A stretch of DNA of 64,000 bases from Deltaproteobacteria bacterium (GTDB lineage Bacteria > Desulfobacterota > Desulfobacteria > Desulfobacterales > Desulfatibacillaceae). The notes beneath the pieces are model-generated. The model was not told the origin of the DNA and did not search any database. It saw only the letters and a list, made by a program, of their open reading frames with translations. The stretch is taken from the NCBI GenBank assembly GCA_016235345.1, contig JACRLG010000002.1, forward strand, positions 96,965 to 160,964, written 5' to 3'. The position numbers were made by a program, and so were the translations under genes. Of the stretch, positions 15,634 through 24,556 are shown one piece after another; positions within the stretch are counted from its first letter, which is position 1, and every line of letters starts with the position of its first letter.

Positions 15634-16644
15634 ATGCTAAGGGAACGGCCCTCCTCCTTTTCCACAGCCGAAGACATAATGAACACGGTTTCCGGCCTTT
15701 TTTCCGCAAGGGTGCTGCTTACGGCCCACGAGCTTGGGGTGTTCGAGGTTCTGGATCGCGGCCCACAGAGCCCGGCCAAGGTGGCCATGGCCATAGGATC
15801 GGACCCGCGCGCCACGGATCGCCTTCTAAACGCCCTTGTGGCCCTTGGACTCATCGAAAAAAAAGACGGTCTTTTGACCAACGGCCCCATAGCGTCAATG
15901 CACCTGGTGCCGGAAAAGCCCGGTTTCCTGGCCGGGCTCTCCCATACCGCCCACTTGTGGGAATCCTGGAGCACCCTCACACAGGCAGTCAAAACCGGGA
16001 AATGCATGGAGCGCCCGGCGGTCAACGACGCGGGTTCCGCCTGGCTGTCGTCCTTCATCGCCGCCATGCACTGGCGGGCCGTGCGCCAAGCCCCAAGGGT
16101 GGTTCCCCTGGTGGATGTCCCGGAAAACGGCAGGGTGCTGGACGTGGGCGGCGGAAGCGGGGCATACTCCGCCGAATTCGCCAGAAGGGGCAAAAACGTC
16201 AGGGCCGTGGTCTTCGATCTTCCCAACGTGCTTCCGCTCACACGCTCCTACCTGGAGCGGGAAGGGGTCTCGCACCTGGTGGACACGGTCCCCGGCGATT
16301 ATCTCACGGACAATTTCCCCGCTGGTTTCGACGTGGTTTTCCTCTCCGCCATAATCCACTCAAACCCGCCCGAAGCCAACGTCAGGCTCTTCGAGCGCTG
16401 CGCCGCAGCCCTGGCTCCGGGCGGAGTTCTGGTAGTGCAGGATTTCATCATGGAGCCAAGCCGAACCGCTCCCATTTTCGGGGCCTTCTTCGCCCTCAAC
16501 ATGCTGGTGGGGACTTGCGGCGGCGACACCTTCACCGAAAACGAGGTGGCGGAATGGATGAGGGAGGCGGGCCTTGACCCCGGCGCCTTATCGGACACCG
16601 GCGTCGGAACCGGGCTCATGATTGGGAAAAAGCCCGCAGAATGA
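15634..16644 (+). CDS. SAM-dependent O-methyltransferase (family 2 type)
   Basis: The 336-residue protein has an N-terminal winged-helix dimerisation domain (about 10-90, with L-L-T-A-H-E-L-G-V-F-E-V-L and D-P-R-A-T-D-R-L-L-N-A-L). A Rossmann methyltransferase domain follows with motif I D-V-G-G-G-S-G-A-Y at about 169. The segment P-G-G-V-L-V-V-Q-D-F is the usual post-motif strand. This layout matches hydroxyneurosporene/acetylserotonin-type O-methyltransferases acting on small phenolic or quinone-like acceptors; the acceptor is unknown. AAAGGA precedes the ATG. It probably forms a short operon with the hydrolase just upstream. Confidence 0.85.
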   Translation: MLRERPSSFSTAEDIMNTVSGLFSARVLLTAHELGVFEVLDRGPQSPAKVAMAIGSDPRATDRLLNALVALGLIEKKDGLLTNGPIASMHLVPEKPGFLAGLSHTAHLWESWSTLTQAVKTGKCMERPAVNDAGSAWLSSFIAAMHWRAVRQAPRVVPLVDVPENGRVLDVGGGSGAYSAEFARRGKNVRAVVFDLPNVLPLTRSYLEREGVSHLVDTVPGDYLTDNFPAGFDVVFLSAIIHSNPPEANVRLFERCAAALAPGGVLVVQDFIMEPSRTAPIFGAFFALNMLVGTCGGDTFTENEVAEWMREAGLDPGALSDTGVGTGLMIGKKPAE

Positions 16645-16775
16645 CGCTTTGGGCTTCCGGGTTTCCTGGAATTTGAAGTTGACAAGCTTGATCCGAAGCG
16701 CGATTGTCCAAGAGGCTTAAAGACAATTCCCGCCCCTTCGCCGGGCTTTTCATTTACGGAAAAAAGGAGAACGCC

Positions 16776-17414
16776 ATGATACCTTCAAAAACCTCGATGG
16801 AAACCCTTGCGGCCCTCCGGGACCCAAGCCTTTTCCAGTGGTACGTGATCCCGCTTTTCGCCTTCGTGGTCTACGTTTACGCGGTGGAGGTGGAAAGGAA
16901 GAACTGGAGCCTGGTGCTGGCGGGCCTTGCCTACTGGGGCATGGATTGGTTCAACGAGATCGTGAACGGGCTCTATTTCCACTATAACGGTTTCGCGCCC
17001 TTCTGGGGGGTTGCCAAGCCCTCGGCCTACATAATCCTGATCGGGCTCAACATAGAAATCTGCTTCATGTTCGCCATAGCGGGCATCACCTTCTGCAAGA
17101 TGCTTCCAACGGATAAGTCCCTTAAAATCCTGGGCCTTCCCAACCGGGTGTTCATGGCCATTTTCGGCGCGGCCTTCTGCACCTTCGTGGAAATACTTCT
17201 GAACATGGCGGACGCCCTGATCTGGGAACATCCCTTCTGGAGCGCGGGCTCGCCCCTGCCCATCTTCCTTTTCGGCTACCTCACCTTCTTTATCGTGAGC
17301 TTCTGGGTTCACGACATGAAGAAAATGAAAAGCAAGGTCATCACAGTCTCCACCATCTTCGCGGTGGACATAGCGGCCCTGGTGCTTTTCGCGGGCGTCT
17401 ACAAGTGGATATAG
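16776..17414 (+). CDS. Uncharacterised integral membrane protein (six helices)
   Basis: I chose the ATG at 16776 because AAAAAGGAGA precedes it; the frame is open from 16704. The 212-residue product has about six hydrophobic segments, short charged loops, and an aromatic-rich pair W-G-M-D-W-F-N-E-I-V-N-G-L-Y-F-H between helices 2 and 3. I do not recognise a named family. The stop codon lies inside the start of the next gene (10-base overlap), so the two are translationally coupled and probably work together on a lipid or other hydrophobic substrate. Confidence 0.65.
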   Translation: MIPSKTSMETLAALRDPSLFQWYVIPLFAFVVYVYAVEVERKNWSLVLAGLAYWGMDWFNEIVNGLYFHYNGFAPFWGVAKPSAYIILIGLNIEICFMFAIAGITFCKMLPTDKSLKILGLPNRVFMAIFGAAFCTFVEILLNMADALIWEHPFWSAGSPLPIFLFGYLTFFIVSFWVHDMKKMKSKVITVSTIFAVDIAALVLFAGVYKWI

Positions 17415-18064
17415 CGGTTTCAGAGCGGGTGGTTCTGCTTCACGGGCTTATGCGGCGGGCCGGATCAATGAAAATCCTGGCCCGCCGGCTTGAAGCGGAG
17501 GGGTTTGAGACGGAATTGGTGGGCTACCCTTCCAGGTCCCGCTCCATAGAGGCTCTTGCCGACATCACGGCTCAAAAAATCCGCAGCCTTGACCCTCACG
17601 ATGGGGGGCGTATCCATTTCGTCACCCACTCTTTGGGCGGCATTCTTGCACGGGTTATGCTTCAAAAAGGCGGCTGGCCAAACCTTGGCAGGGTGGTGAT
17701 GCTTGCCCCGCCCAACGGCGGAAGCGAACTTGCGGACCTTCTCATCAGAACGCCCCTTCTTTGGCGCATTTACGGCCAGCCCGTGCGGGAACTGGGCACA
17801 GGCCCGGAAAGCCTGCCTAATAACCTTCCCAAGCCCGATTATGAAGTGGGGGTCATCGCCGGAAACCGGAGCCCGAATCCCTTGTTTTCGCTCTTCATCA
17901 AAGGCCCGGACGACGGCAAGGTAGGCGTGGCCAAAGCCCGCCTCGACGGCATGAAGGATTTTATCGTCATCCGCCGCACCCACTCCTTTATAATGAACTC
18001 CCCCGAAGCCGCCCGCCAGACCGTTCATTTCCTTCGGCACGGGCGATTTGAAAAAATGATCTGA
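17405..18064 (+). CDS. Lipase/esterase-like alpha/beta hydrolase
   Basis: The 219-residue protein begins with GTG inside the end of the membrane-protein gene. It has V-L-L-H-G-L-M-R (oxyanion region) at about 9-16, a nucleophile elbow T-H-S-L-G-G at about 73-78 with the Ser nucleophile, and a final R-T-H-S-F-I-M that supplies the His. This pattern matches PGAP1/LipA-like hydrolases that act on acyl esters. No signal peptide is seen. The candidate acidic residue lies in the K-G-P-D-D-G-K segment. Substrate unknown; the coupled membrane protein hints at a membrane lipid. Confidence 0.8.
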   Translation: MDIAVSERVVLLHGLMRRAGSMKILARRLEAEGFETELVGYPSRSRSIEALADITAQKIRSLDPHDGGRIHFVTHSLGGILARVMLQKGGWPNLGRVVMLAPPNGGSELADLLIRTPLLWRIYGQPVRELGTGPESLPNNLPKPDYEVGVIAGNRSPNPLFSLFIKGPDDGKVGVAKARLDGMKDFIVIRRTHSFIMNSPEAARQTVHFLRHGRFEKMI

Positions 18065-18113
18065 AAAGTAGGTCTGAAAAGTATCCAGAAAAAAGCGCTG
18101 AAAGCCTTTTTAA

Positions 18114-18282
18114 AGCCTGGATAAAAACGATAAAGCGCTAAGGTTGGCGAGAAGCAAATGAGCAAGCGTACCCACCCAAGAAATCGCAGAGTTCTTGGGC
18201 TAAATCAGGATGTTCGTACGTGGCGGAATTGGCTTTGACGCCTGACACCGCGATTCGCGTTTTTAGACGGGCGCTAGCCTGG
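18114..18282. repeat. Nested-hairpin interspersed repeat, copy R3 (largest, triple-nested)
   Basis: The left arm AGCCTGGATAAAAACGAT and right arm GCGATTCGCGTTTTTAGACGGGC enclose a type A core (AAGCGTAC with GTACGTGGCGGAATTGGCTT), which itself holds a further hairpin CCCAAGAA / TTCTTGGG. The bases after the left arm, AAGCGCTAAGGTTGGCGAGAAGC, are shared with copy R2. The right end overlaps the leuD stop codon. Confidence 0.85.
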
Positions 18283-18774
18283 TGAAGCCCCCAAACGCCT
18301 GCCCATCCAGCTCATCAGCCCCCCCGCCGCCACAAGCTCCTGCATGAAAGGCGGTATGGCCGTGGCCGTGTAGGTCCTGCCGGTTGCGGTGTCGGTGATT
18401 TTTCCAGCCGAAAGGTCAACGGAAAGCGTTGCGCCTTCGGGAATATCGTCCGTGTCCGGGCATTCCAGGATGGTGAGCCCCATGTTGAAGGCGTTGCGGT
18501 AGAATATCCTGGCGTAGCTTTTGGCTATCACGCAGGCAACCCCTGCTGCCTTTATACTTATGGGGGCGTGCTCACGGCTGGACCCGCACCCGAAGTTCTT
18601 TCCCGCCACGATGAAATCCCCCGGCTTCACGTTTTTGGCGAAGGCCGGGTCGGCGTCCTCCATGCAGTGGGCCGCAAGATGCGCCGGGTCGCTTTGATTG
18701 AGATACCGCGCGGGTATTATGAGGTCCGTGTCAACGTCGTCGCCGAAGCGGAAAACCCTGCCGGTTAATTCCAT
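18274..18774 (-). CDS. leuD: 3-isopropylmalate dehydratase, small subunit
   Basis: The 166-residue protein shows the LeuD swivel-domain landmarks: [15 protein letters not shown] near the start, [13 protein letters not shown] at about 58-70 for substrate binding, and [16 protein letters not shown]. Its length is typical of the short LeuD found in archaea and many anaerobes. With LeuC it isomerises 2-isopropylmalate to 3-isopropylmalate in leucine synthesis. It follows leuC by 66 bases on the same strand. Its stop codon lies within the edge of repeat R3. Confidence 0.95.
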   Translation of the reverse strand: MELTGRVFRFGDDVDTDLIIPARYLNQSDPAHLAAHCMEDADPAFAKNVKPGDFIVAGKNFGCGSSREHAPISIKAAGVACVIAKSYARIFYRNAFNMGLTILECPDTDDIPEGATLSVDLSAGKITDTATGRTYTATAIPPFMQELVAAGGLMSWMGRRLGASPG

Positions 18775-18840
18775 CAGATTGTCTCCTGTATCTTTAGGGA
18801 CTTTGCCGCCCCGATAACATCATATCAATTAAGACGGGCG

Positions 18841-20100
18841 CTACAACTCGCCAGGATGAGCGACTCTCCCCAAAACCGCCGAAGCCGCCGCAACCGCCGG
18901 ATTCGTAAGATAGACTTCGCTTTCCTGGTGGCCCATGCGGCCCACGAAGTTGCGGTTGGTGGTGGCCACGGCCCTCTCGCCCTTGGCGAGGATTCCCATG
19001 TGCCCGCCAAGGCAGGGGCCGCAGGTGGGGGGCGATATGACGGCCCCGGCGTCCAGGAATATGGTGAAAAGCCCCTCTTCCATTGCCTTGCGGTAAATCC
19101 AGGGCGTGGCGGGAATCACGATGAGGCGGACGTTTTTGTCGGCCTTCCTGCCTTTCAGAACAGAGGCGGCCATGCGCATGTCCTCGATGCGCCCGTTGGT
19201 GCACGAGCCTATCACGACCTGATGGATGGGCACGTTTCCGGCCTCGCTTACGGGCCGGGTGTTTTCGGGAAGGTGCGGAAAGGCCACCTGGGGCTCGATT
19301 TTACTCACGTCGTAAACCACGGTTTTCGCGTAAACCGCGTCCGGGTCGCTGGCGTAGAAGGTCCAGGGGCGAAGCGCACGGCCCGTTACATACTCCTCGG
19401 TGACCTTATCGGGCGCGATCATGCCGCACTTTGCGCCCGCTTCAATGGCCATGTTGCTCATGGTGAGGCGCTGGGACATGGAAAGCCCCTCGATGACCGG
19501 CCCGGTGAACTCCATGGCCTGATAGAGCGCGCCGTCAACGCCGATGTCGCCTATCGTATAAAGGATGAGGTCCTTTCCCTCAACCCAGGGGTTCAGTTTT
19601 CCCTCGTAAACAAATTTGATGCTTTCGGGAACCCTCAGCCACACCTCGCCGGTTGCCATGGCAAAGGCCAGGTCGGTTGAGCCGACGCCCGTCGCAAATG
19701 CCCCCATGGCCCCGTAGGTGCAGGTGTGGCTGTCAGCGCCTATCACCACATCGCCGGGAACCACGAGGCCCTTTTCGGGCAGAAGTGCGTGTTCCACCCC
19801 GCTTTCGCCGCCCTCGTACCAGTGGGTGAGGTTCTGCCGGGTGGCGAAATCGCGCACCTTCTGGACCTGCATGGCGCTTGCGATGTCCTTGGTGGGGCAG
19901 AAATGATCGGGGACCAGGATCACCCTGTCCTTGTCGAATACCTTTTTCGCGCCCGCCTTCTCGAACTCGTTTATGGCTATGGGCGCGGTTATGTCGTTTC
20001 CAAGGGCAATATCCACCTTGGCCATCACAAGCTCGCCGGGTGATACGCTTTCGCGGCCCGCGTGGGCCGCCAGAATTTTTTCGGTTATGGTCATCGGCAT
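18841..20100 (-). CDS. leuC: 3-isopropylmalate dehydratase, large subunit
   Basis: The 419-residue protein has aconitase-family features: D-S-H-T-C-T-Y-G-A near 130, the C-T-N-G-R cluster cysteine segment, and P-P-T-C-G-P-C-L-G-G with two further [4Fe-4S] ligands. The start at 20100 (M-P-M-T-I-T-E-K-I-L) follows GGAG at good spacing; the frame runs back to 20199 without a convincing start. Length and sequence match the roughly 420-residue LeuC subfamily that pairs with the short LeuD. It heads leuC-leuD; leuA and leuB are not in the window. The upstream gap carries a family C repeat. Confidence 0.95.
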   Translation of the reverse strand: MPMTITEKILAAHAGRESVSPGELVMAKVDIALGNDITAPIAINEFEKAGAKKVFDKDRVILVPDHFCPTKDIASAMQVQKVRDFATRQNLTHWYEGGESGVEHALLPEKGLVVPGDVVIGADSHTCTYGAMGAFATGVGSTDLAFAMATGEVWLRVPESIKFVYEGKLNPWVEGKDLILYTIGDIGVDGALYQAMEFTGPVIEGLSMSQRLTMSNMAIEAGAKCGMIAPDKVTEEYVTGRALRPWTFYASDPDAVYAKTVVYDVSKIEPQVAFPHLPENTRPVSEAGNVPIHQVVIGSCTNGRIEDMRMAASVLKGRKADKNVRLIVIPATPWIYRKAMEEGLFTIFLDAGAVISPPTCGPCLGGHMGILAKGERAVATTNRNFVGRMGHQESEVYLTNPAVAAASAVLGRVAHPGEL

Positions 20101-20194
20101 TGGTTTTAGGCTCCTTAAAAAATCAAACCCTTGAAAATGATGAATCCTGATTTTCAGGGGGCGAAGGTTTTTATCAACAGGAGCTTTATTTAAT

Positions 20195-20366
20195 TTCATT
20201 TTTCATTGGGGGTAGTTGCCCAATTCCGTCATTCCGGCGGAGGCCGGAATCCAGTTTTTAACCGTTTGCCGCCTTTTACTGGACCCCGGCTTCCGCCGGG
20301 GTGACGGGGGCTACCTTTTCATAAAATGGAACTAAACATTGCGCCCAGTAATATTATGACGGGCAA
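20195..20366. repeat. Interspersed repeat family C, copy 2
   Basis: Collinear with 1262-1431: GTTGCCCAATTCCGTCATTCCGGC, the paired CTGGACCCCGGC...GGGGTGACGG hairpin, ATAAAATGGAACTAAAC, and AGTAATATTA. It ends in GACGGGCAATT, the inverse of its own left end. Its right edge supplies the stop codon of the truncated hicB gene. Confidence 0.75.
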
Positions 20367-20515
20367 TTTACCGAAAGGCATCCTTCAATGGCCTCACGGA
20401 GATTTAAAAGAAGCTCGAAAAAGGTGTCCCCCTGGGTGGCGCAGCCGGGAATTGAAGGCACTTCGGCCCAATATCCGCCTTCTTCGGCCTCGTGAACAAT
20501 GACCTTGAGCTTCAT
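20354..20515 (-). pseudogene. HicB-family antitoxin, C-terminally truncated by a repeat
   Basis: This 53-residue frame has a strong RBS (AAGGGAG) and starts M-K-L-K-V-I-V-H-E-A-E-E-G-G-Y-W-A-E-V-P-S-I-P-G-C, the classic HicB partial RNase-H fold, continuing G-D-T-F-F-E-L-L-L-N-L-R-E-A-I-E-G-C-L-S-V. Family members of this type run about 15 residues further. Here the frame ends within three codons of entering the family C repeat. The usual partner toxin HicA is missing downstream, where the repeat and then leuC lie. It is likely an eroded toxin-antitoxin locus, though the remaining fold could still be made. Confidence 0.8.
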
Positions 20516-20576
20516 GTCAAAACTCCCTTGAAAGTGAAAAATCCGCTTTCCGGCCCCTGCGCCGTCTTCCCCGCTC

Positions 20577-20619
20577 CAAAAAAAAATCCGTTACCGAAGC
20601 GCCGGTAACGGATTTTTTG
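20577..20619. terminator. Bidirectional hairpin terminator
   Basis: AAAAAATCCGTTACCG pairs with CGGTAACGGATTTTTT (about 16 bases) around a short loop. It sits between the hicB remnant and the dnaK end and can stop transcription from both sides. Confidence 0.8.
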
Positions 20620-20696
20620 AATTTCTTCAAGTGCTCCGTTATCCGGCGTCCTCGGGGCAGGGAAGTGCGCCCATGTCGATAAGGAGGAGGAGAAAA

Positions 20697-20810
20697 ATGC
20701 CGGGCTCGGACTTGTGCATGAAAATCGCTCCGCTTGTTTTAAACCAGTATAAATTCCTATCAGCGCTCGAACTGTCGTGTCAAGGTTTTTGTTGCGCCTC
20801 GAAATTCTAG
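20697..20810 (+). CDS. Possible 37-residue peptide with near-perfect ribosome-binding site
   Basis: AAGGAGGAGG at 20681-20690 lies 6 bases before the ATG at 20697. The frame gives a short peptide with four cysteines near the middle and end (C-M-K-I, S-C-Q-G-F-C-C-A). There is no recognisable family, and the purine-rich site could be chance, so this is a weak call. It lies on the strand opposite to dnaK. I see no other gene in 20516-20893. Confidence 0.25.
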   Translation: MPGSDLCMKIAPLVLNQYKFLSALELSCQGFCCASKF

Positions 20811-20821
20811 TTTGCGCCGCG

Positions 20822-20872
20822 AAAAACAAACATGGGCCGCGCCCCTCACCGGAACGCGGCCCATTTCTTCAT
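20822..20872 (-). terminator. Terminator of grpE-dnaK
   Basis: Read on the minus strand, ATGGGCCGCG pairs with CGCGGCCCAT around a 13-base loop and is followed by GTTTGTTTTTC. It begins about 20 bases after the dnaK stop codon. Confidence 0.8.
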
Positions 20873-20893
20873 CAAAGATAAGGGCATTCGCCC

Positions 20894-22822
20894 TTACTTC
20901 ATTTCCTGGTACTCGGCATCCACCACGTCGTCGTCCGAGCCGCCGGACTGCTGGCTTCCCCCCTGGGAGGGGTCTTCGGGGCCGCCCTGGTCCGGTCCGG
21001 GCCCGGCCTGCTGGGAGGCCTTCGCGTACATGGCCTCGGCCAGCTTGTGGGAAGCCTGGGTAAGCTCGTCGGTGAGCCGGCGGATTTCCGCCGCGTCATC
21101 GCTCGATTCCAGGGCCTTCTTGAGTCTCTCCACGGCCTCAGTGACGCTCTGCTTGGTGGCCTCGTCAACCTTGTCGCCCATCTCCTTCAGGGTCTTTTCG
21201 GTCTGGTAGGCAAGGGCGTCGGCGTGGTTGCGGGCATCCACGAGGTCGCGCTTTTTCCTGTCGTCCTCGGCGTGCATCTCGGCGTCCTTCACCATCTGGT
21301 TGATCTCTTCCTTGGAAAGGCCGGAAGACGCCGTGATCTTGATGCTCTGCTCCTTGCCCGTGCCAAGGTCCTTCGCACCCACCGACACTATGCCGTTGGC
21401 GTCGATGTCAAAGGTGACCTCAACCTGGGGCACGCCGCGCGGGGCCGGGGGAATTCCCATCAGCTCGAAGCGGCCAAGGGTCTTGTTGTCGGAAGACATC
21501 TCGCGCTCGCCCTGGAGCACGTGGATGGAGACCGCTGGCTGGTTGTCTGCGGCGGTGGAGAAGACCTGGCTCTTTTTCACCGGGATGGTGGTGTTCTTGT
21601 CGATGAGCCTTGTCATGACGCCGCCTAAGGTCTCGATGCCAAGGGAAAGCGGGGTGACGTCCAGCAAAAGCACGTCCTTCACGTCGCCCTTCAAGACCCC
21701 GGCCTGGATTGCCGCGCCAACCGCCACCACTTCATCAGGATTCACGCCCCTGTGGGGCTCCTTGCCGAAAATCTTGGCCACCCTGGCCTGGACCGCTGGC
21801 ATACGGGTCATGCCGCCAACCAGTATCACCTCGTCGATCTGGGCGGGCGAGAGCTTGGCGTCGTTCAAAGCCATGCGGCAGGGGCCTTCCAGCTTGTCCA
21901 GAAGCTGGCCCACCAGGGCCTCCAGCTTGGAGCGTCCGAGCCTGATGTTCAAATGCTTGGGGCCGGATGCGTCCGCCGTGATGAAGGGGAGGTTGACCTC
22001 CGTCTCCATGCTGGTGGAAAGCTCCATCTTGGCCTTTTCCGCCGCTTCCTTGAGCCGCTGCAGGGCCATCTTGTCGCCGCGAAGGTCGATGCCCTGGTCC
22101 TTCTTGAACTCGTCGGCAAGGTAATCGATGATCCGAAGATCGAAATCCTCGCCGCCCAGGTGGGTGTCGCCGTTGGTGGATTTCACCTCGAACACGCCCT
22201 CGGCGATTTCCAGAATCGAGATGTCGAAGGTGCCGCCGCCAAGGTCGAAGACCGCGACCTTCTCTTCCTTCTTCTTGTCCAGGCCATAGGCCAGGGCAGC
22301 CGCCGTGGGCTCGTTGACTATGCGAAGGACGTTCAAGCCCGCGATTTTCCCCGCGTCCTTGGTGGCCTGGCGCTGGGAGTCGTCGAAATAGGCGGGAACC
22401 GTGATGACGGCGTCGGTGACGGGCTCGCCCAGGTAATCCTCGGCGGCCTTTTTCATGTAGCTCAAAATAAAGGAGGAAATCTCCTGGGGGCTGTACTTGT
22501 TGCCCTGGAGTTCCACCCAGGCGTCGGCGTTGTCGGCCCGGACCACCTTGTATGGAAGGATGTTCAAGTCATCCTGGACAATCTTGGAATCGAACTTGCG
22601 GCCAATGAGCCTTTTTACCGCGAACACGGTGTTGCTGGGGTTGGTGATTGCCTGGCGCTTGGCGATCTGGCCCACGAGGCGCTCGCCGGAGGCGGAAATG
22701 GCCACGATGGAAGGGGTGGTGCGCCCGCCTTCCGGGTTGGTGAGGACCTTGGGGTCTCCGCCCTCCATTATTGCCACGCAGGAATTGGTGGTTCCAAGGT
22801 CTATGCCCACTACCTTTTTCAT
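20894..22822 (-). CDS. dnaK: Chaperone DnaK (Hsp70)
   Basis: The 642-residue protein is a full-length Hsp70: [10 protein letters not shown] at 5-14, V-I-T-V-P-A-Y-F near 140, D-L-G-G-G-T-F-D near 195, and V-G-G-M-T-R near 335 in the ATPase domain. The conserved linker [13 protein letters not shown] leads into the substrate-binding domain. The C-terminal tail is Gly/Gln/Ser-rich and ends [13 protein letters not shown], close to the usual E-E-V-D-x-K motif. RBS AAAGGAG. It lies 76 bases after grpE; dnaJ and hrcA are not in the window. Confidence 0.98.
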   Translation of the reverse strand: MKKVVGIDLGTTNSCVAIMEGGDPKVLTNPEGGRTTPSIVAISASGERLVGQIAKRQAITNPSNTVFAVKRLIGRKFDSKIVQDDLNILPYKVVRADNADAWVELQGNKYSPQEISSFILSYMKKAAEDYLGEPVTDAVITVPAYFDDSQRQATKDAGKIAGLNVLRIVNEPTAAALAYGLDKKKEEKVAVFDLGGGTFDISILEIAEGVFEVKSTNGDTHLGGEDFDLRIIDYLADEFKKDQGIDLRGDKMALQRLKEAAEKAKMELSTSMETEVNLPFITADASGPKHLNIRLGRSKLEALVGQLLDKLEGPCRMALNDAKLSPAQIDEVILVGGMTRMPAVQARVAKIFGKEPHRGVNPDEVVAVGAAIQAGVLKGDVKDVLLLDVTPLSLGIETLGGVMTRLIDKNTTIPVKKSQVFSTAADNQPAVSIHVLQGEREMSSDNKTLGRFELMGIPPAPRGVPQVEVTFDIDANGIVSVGAKDLGTGKEQSIKITASSGLSKEEINQMVKDAEMHAEDDRKKRDLVDARNHADALAYQTEKTLKEMGDKVDEATKQSVTEAVERLKKALESSDDAAEIRRLTDELTQASHKLAEAMYAKASQQAGPGPDQGGPEDPSQGGSQQSGGSDDDVVDAEYQEMK

Positions 22823-22898
22823 TGTCTTACTCCTTTCCCCTTGGGGAACATTGCGTTGGGTTATTGATCTTGCGTATTTATCTGAAACCCGGTCGGTC

Positions 22899-23495
22899 TT
22901 AATCCGCCGGGTCGTTTACGGCTTCTTCGCATTGCCTGGCCTCCGCCGTCGCGGCTGACACCGCTACCAGTGCGGGCCGTAGCAGCCTGTCTTTCAGCAT
23001 GTATCCCTTCTGAAGCTCCTTCACCACGGTGTTGGGCGGGTGCTGGCCGCTCTCGTCCATCATGAGCGCCTGATGGCGGCAGGGGTCGAACTCGCTTCCG
23101 AAAGCCTCCACCGGGGTCGCGCCGTAGCGCTCCAGCACCTTCAATATCTCCTTCCGCGTAAGGCCCACGCCCTCGGCCAGGGTGGCCGCTGTGGCGTCCG
23201 AGCTTTCAAGGGCCCTTTCCAGGTTGTCGATTACCGGCAGGAGGTCCTTTAAAAGGCTTTCGTTGGCGTACTTGCGGAAGTCCTCAGCTTCGCGGGCCGA
23301 GCGCTTTTTATAGTTCTCGAACTCTGCGGAAACCCGAAGGAACCTGTCGTAGTTGGCCTTGGCCTCCTCTTCCAGCCGGGTTATGGTTTCCGCCGGGTCG
23401 GCGATTTCCGCGCCTTCCGCGATCTCGTCTTCCGGCTGCTGCACGGCGTTCAGCACTGTTTTCACTTGACCACCCTTAGATGACGCCTTGTCCAT
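22899..23495 (-). CDS. grpE: Nucleotide exchange factor GrpE
   Basis: The 198-residue protein has a long acidic N-terminal helix region ([24 protein letters not shown]) followed by the GrpE core [24 protein letters not shown]. The beta domain has F-D-P-C-R-H-Q-A-L and [11 protein letters not shown] placed the start at the ATG at 23495, preceded by GAGGATTGGAGA; an upstream ATG at 23516 is possible. GrpE releases ADP from DnaK. A nested palindrome lies within the presumed promoter region upstream. Confidence 0.95.
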   Translation of the reverse strand: MDKASSKGGQVKTVLNAVQQPEDEIAEGAEIADPAETITRLEEEAKANYDRFLRVSAEFENYKKRSAREAEDFRKYANESLLKDLLPVIDNLERALESSDATAATLAEGVGLTRKEILKVLERYGATPVEAFGSEFDPCRHQALMMDESGQHPPNTVVKELQKGYMLKDRLLRPALVAVSAATAEARQCEEAVNDPAD

Positions 23496-23551
23496 TCTCC
23501 AATCCTCATGACCCATCCCAGGGCCGGAAGCCGGTATTCATATTCTTTCGT

Positions 23552-23699
23552 GGCTATGAACTATTTTCAGCTTATCAGTAAAATGGATAGAGGGCTTTCA
23601 CCCTGGGAGCGCGGGCGTCCCGCCCGCATTGGACGGCAAAAGCGGGCGGGACGCCCGCGCTCCCAGGAAAAACCGCCTTGCTGAAAATGGTTCATAGCC
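23552..23699. repeat. Doubly nested palindromic element upstream of grpE
   Basis: The outer 19-base arms GGCTATGAACTATTTTCAG (23552-23570) and CTGAAAATGGTTCATAGCC (23681-23699) differ by one base. The inner 26-base arms (23602-23627 and 23642-23667, rich in GCGGGCG) are perfect, with a 14-base loop. In one frame the inner arm translates to the G-G-T-P-A-L-P-G peptide common to a widespread class of bacterial repeats. Together they form a very stable cruciform or hairpin. The remainder of 23700-24172 shows no gene I can support. Confidence 0.85.
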
Positions 23700-24172
23700 A
23701 CCTATACTTTTATCGGATGCGAACCCAAAGCAGCGCCGCCACGGTTGAAGGAAGGGCGCAACCTCCGAAACTTGATCGGCCCGGCGGTGCGTTTTATCCC
23801 CAAACCATGCGTTGCGCCGCCGATTAAGTCCGCGCCGAACGGGGTTACGAGGAGAAGATAAGACGCGAGCCCCCTGTGTCAAGAATTCCGGCGATTTTTA
23901 CGGCTCTTTGCCATTTGATTCAACCTTTTGAATTTGCACTCCGATTTCGGAAAGGGGCCCCCGTCCGCCGGAAGCCTGAAAATTCCCTGAAAGGCCCGTT
24001 TTCGGGCTTGCCGCCCTTGCTCCGTCCACCACCCGCTTGACTTCCAGTTTCGCGTGCAGTAGAATGGAATATTTTTTCGGGCCAGACGCCGGGGCGCGAC
24101 GTGGCCAAGCCGCTTGACCGGTGGGCCGCCGATTGCTATCATTGATTCAAAACCGAGTTTTCGGGGGATTCA

Positions 24173-24379
24173 ATGACCAGCTTTACCGCACGATATTTCA
24201 AGACGGAATCCGGCTACATGGGCCAGCTAATGGAGTGGCCCGAAGTGGTTACGGACGGCGATGACCTGGAGGAATGCCGTTTGATGCTCCGGGATGCCCT
24301 GGAGCAGATGATTCTGGCTTACCGCAAGCTGGGAAAAGAGATTCCCGCCGGACGCGCACTCAGATGCGGCGTGGCATAA
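24173..24379 (+). CDS. Orphan HicB-like antitoxin
   Basis: The 68-residue protein has the HicB-type fold pattern: strands F-T-A-R-Y-F-K-T-E-S-G-Y-M-G-Q-L, then E-W-P-E-V-V-T-D-G-D-D-L-E-E-C-R-L-M-L-R-D-A-L-E-Q-M-I. The usual G-Y-x-A and P-G-C positions are changed (G-Y-M-G, P-E-V), as in many solo HicB-like proteins. No DNA-binding C-terminal domain is present and no HicA gene lies on either side. Its function without a partner is unknown. It opens a low-GC accessory patch. Confidence 0.7.
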   Translation: MTSFTARYFKTESGYMGQLMEWPEVVTDGDDLEECRLMLRDALEQMILAYRKLGKEIPAGRALRCGVA

Positions 24380-24433
24380 CCATCAGTGATGTTTGGGGAT
24401 GAGGCAGAGCCTTAAAATTTTGAGGTAGCCAAA

Positions 24434-24556
24434 TCGTAGGTTGGGCCAAGCCAAGCGCGGCCCAACAAATTGTTGTCATCCGATTTCAGTGCAACAGAAA
24501 TAAGGAATGAAATCTATTTGTTGGGCTTCGTTCCTCAGCCCTATCTGCGAGATTAC
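24434..24556. repeat. Degenerate palindromic intergenic repeat (TAGGTTGGGC type)
   Basis: GTAGGTTGGGCC...GGCCCAACA at the left and TGTTGGGCTTCGTTCCTCAGCCC at the right are of the widespread class that reads as G-Y-L-G-P-T-Q-type peptides. It lies directly before the HEPN-like gene and inflates that gene's open frame upstream. Confidence 0.5.

Noticed and set aside
21752-22867. 371-residue open frame antisense to dnaK
   Set aside because: Shadow of dnaK.
23598-23882. 94-residue minus-strand open frame upstream of grpE
   Set aside because: Its C-terminus is the G-G-T-P-A-L-P-G peptide read from the GC-rich palindrome, a known sign of intergenic repeats; no RBS.
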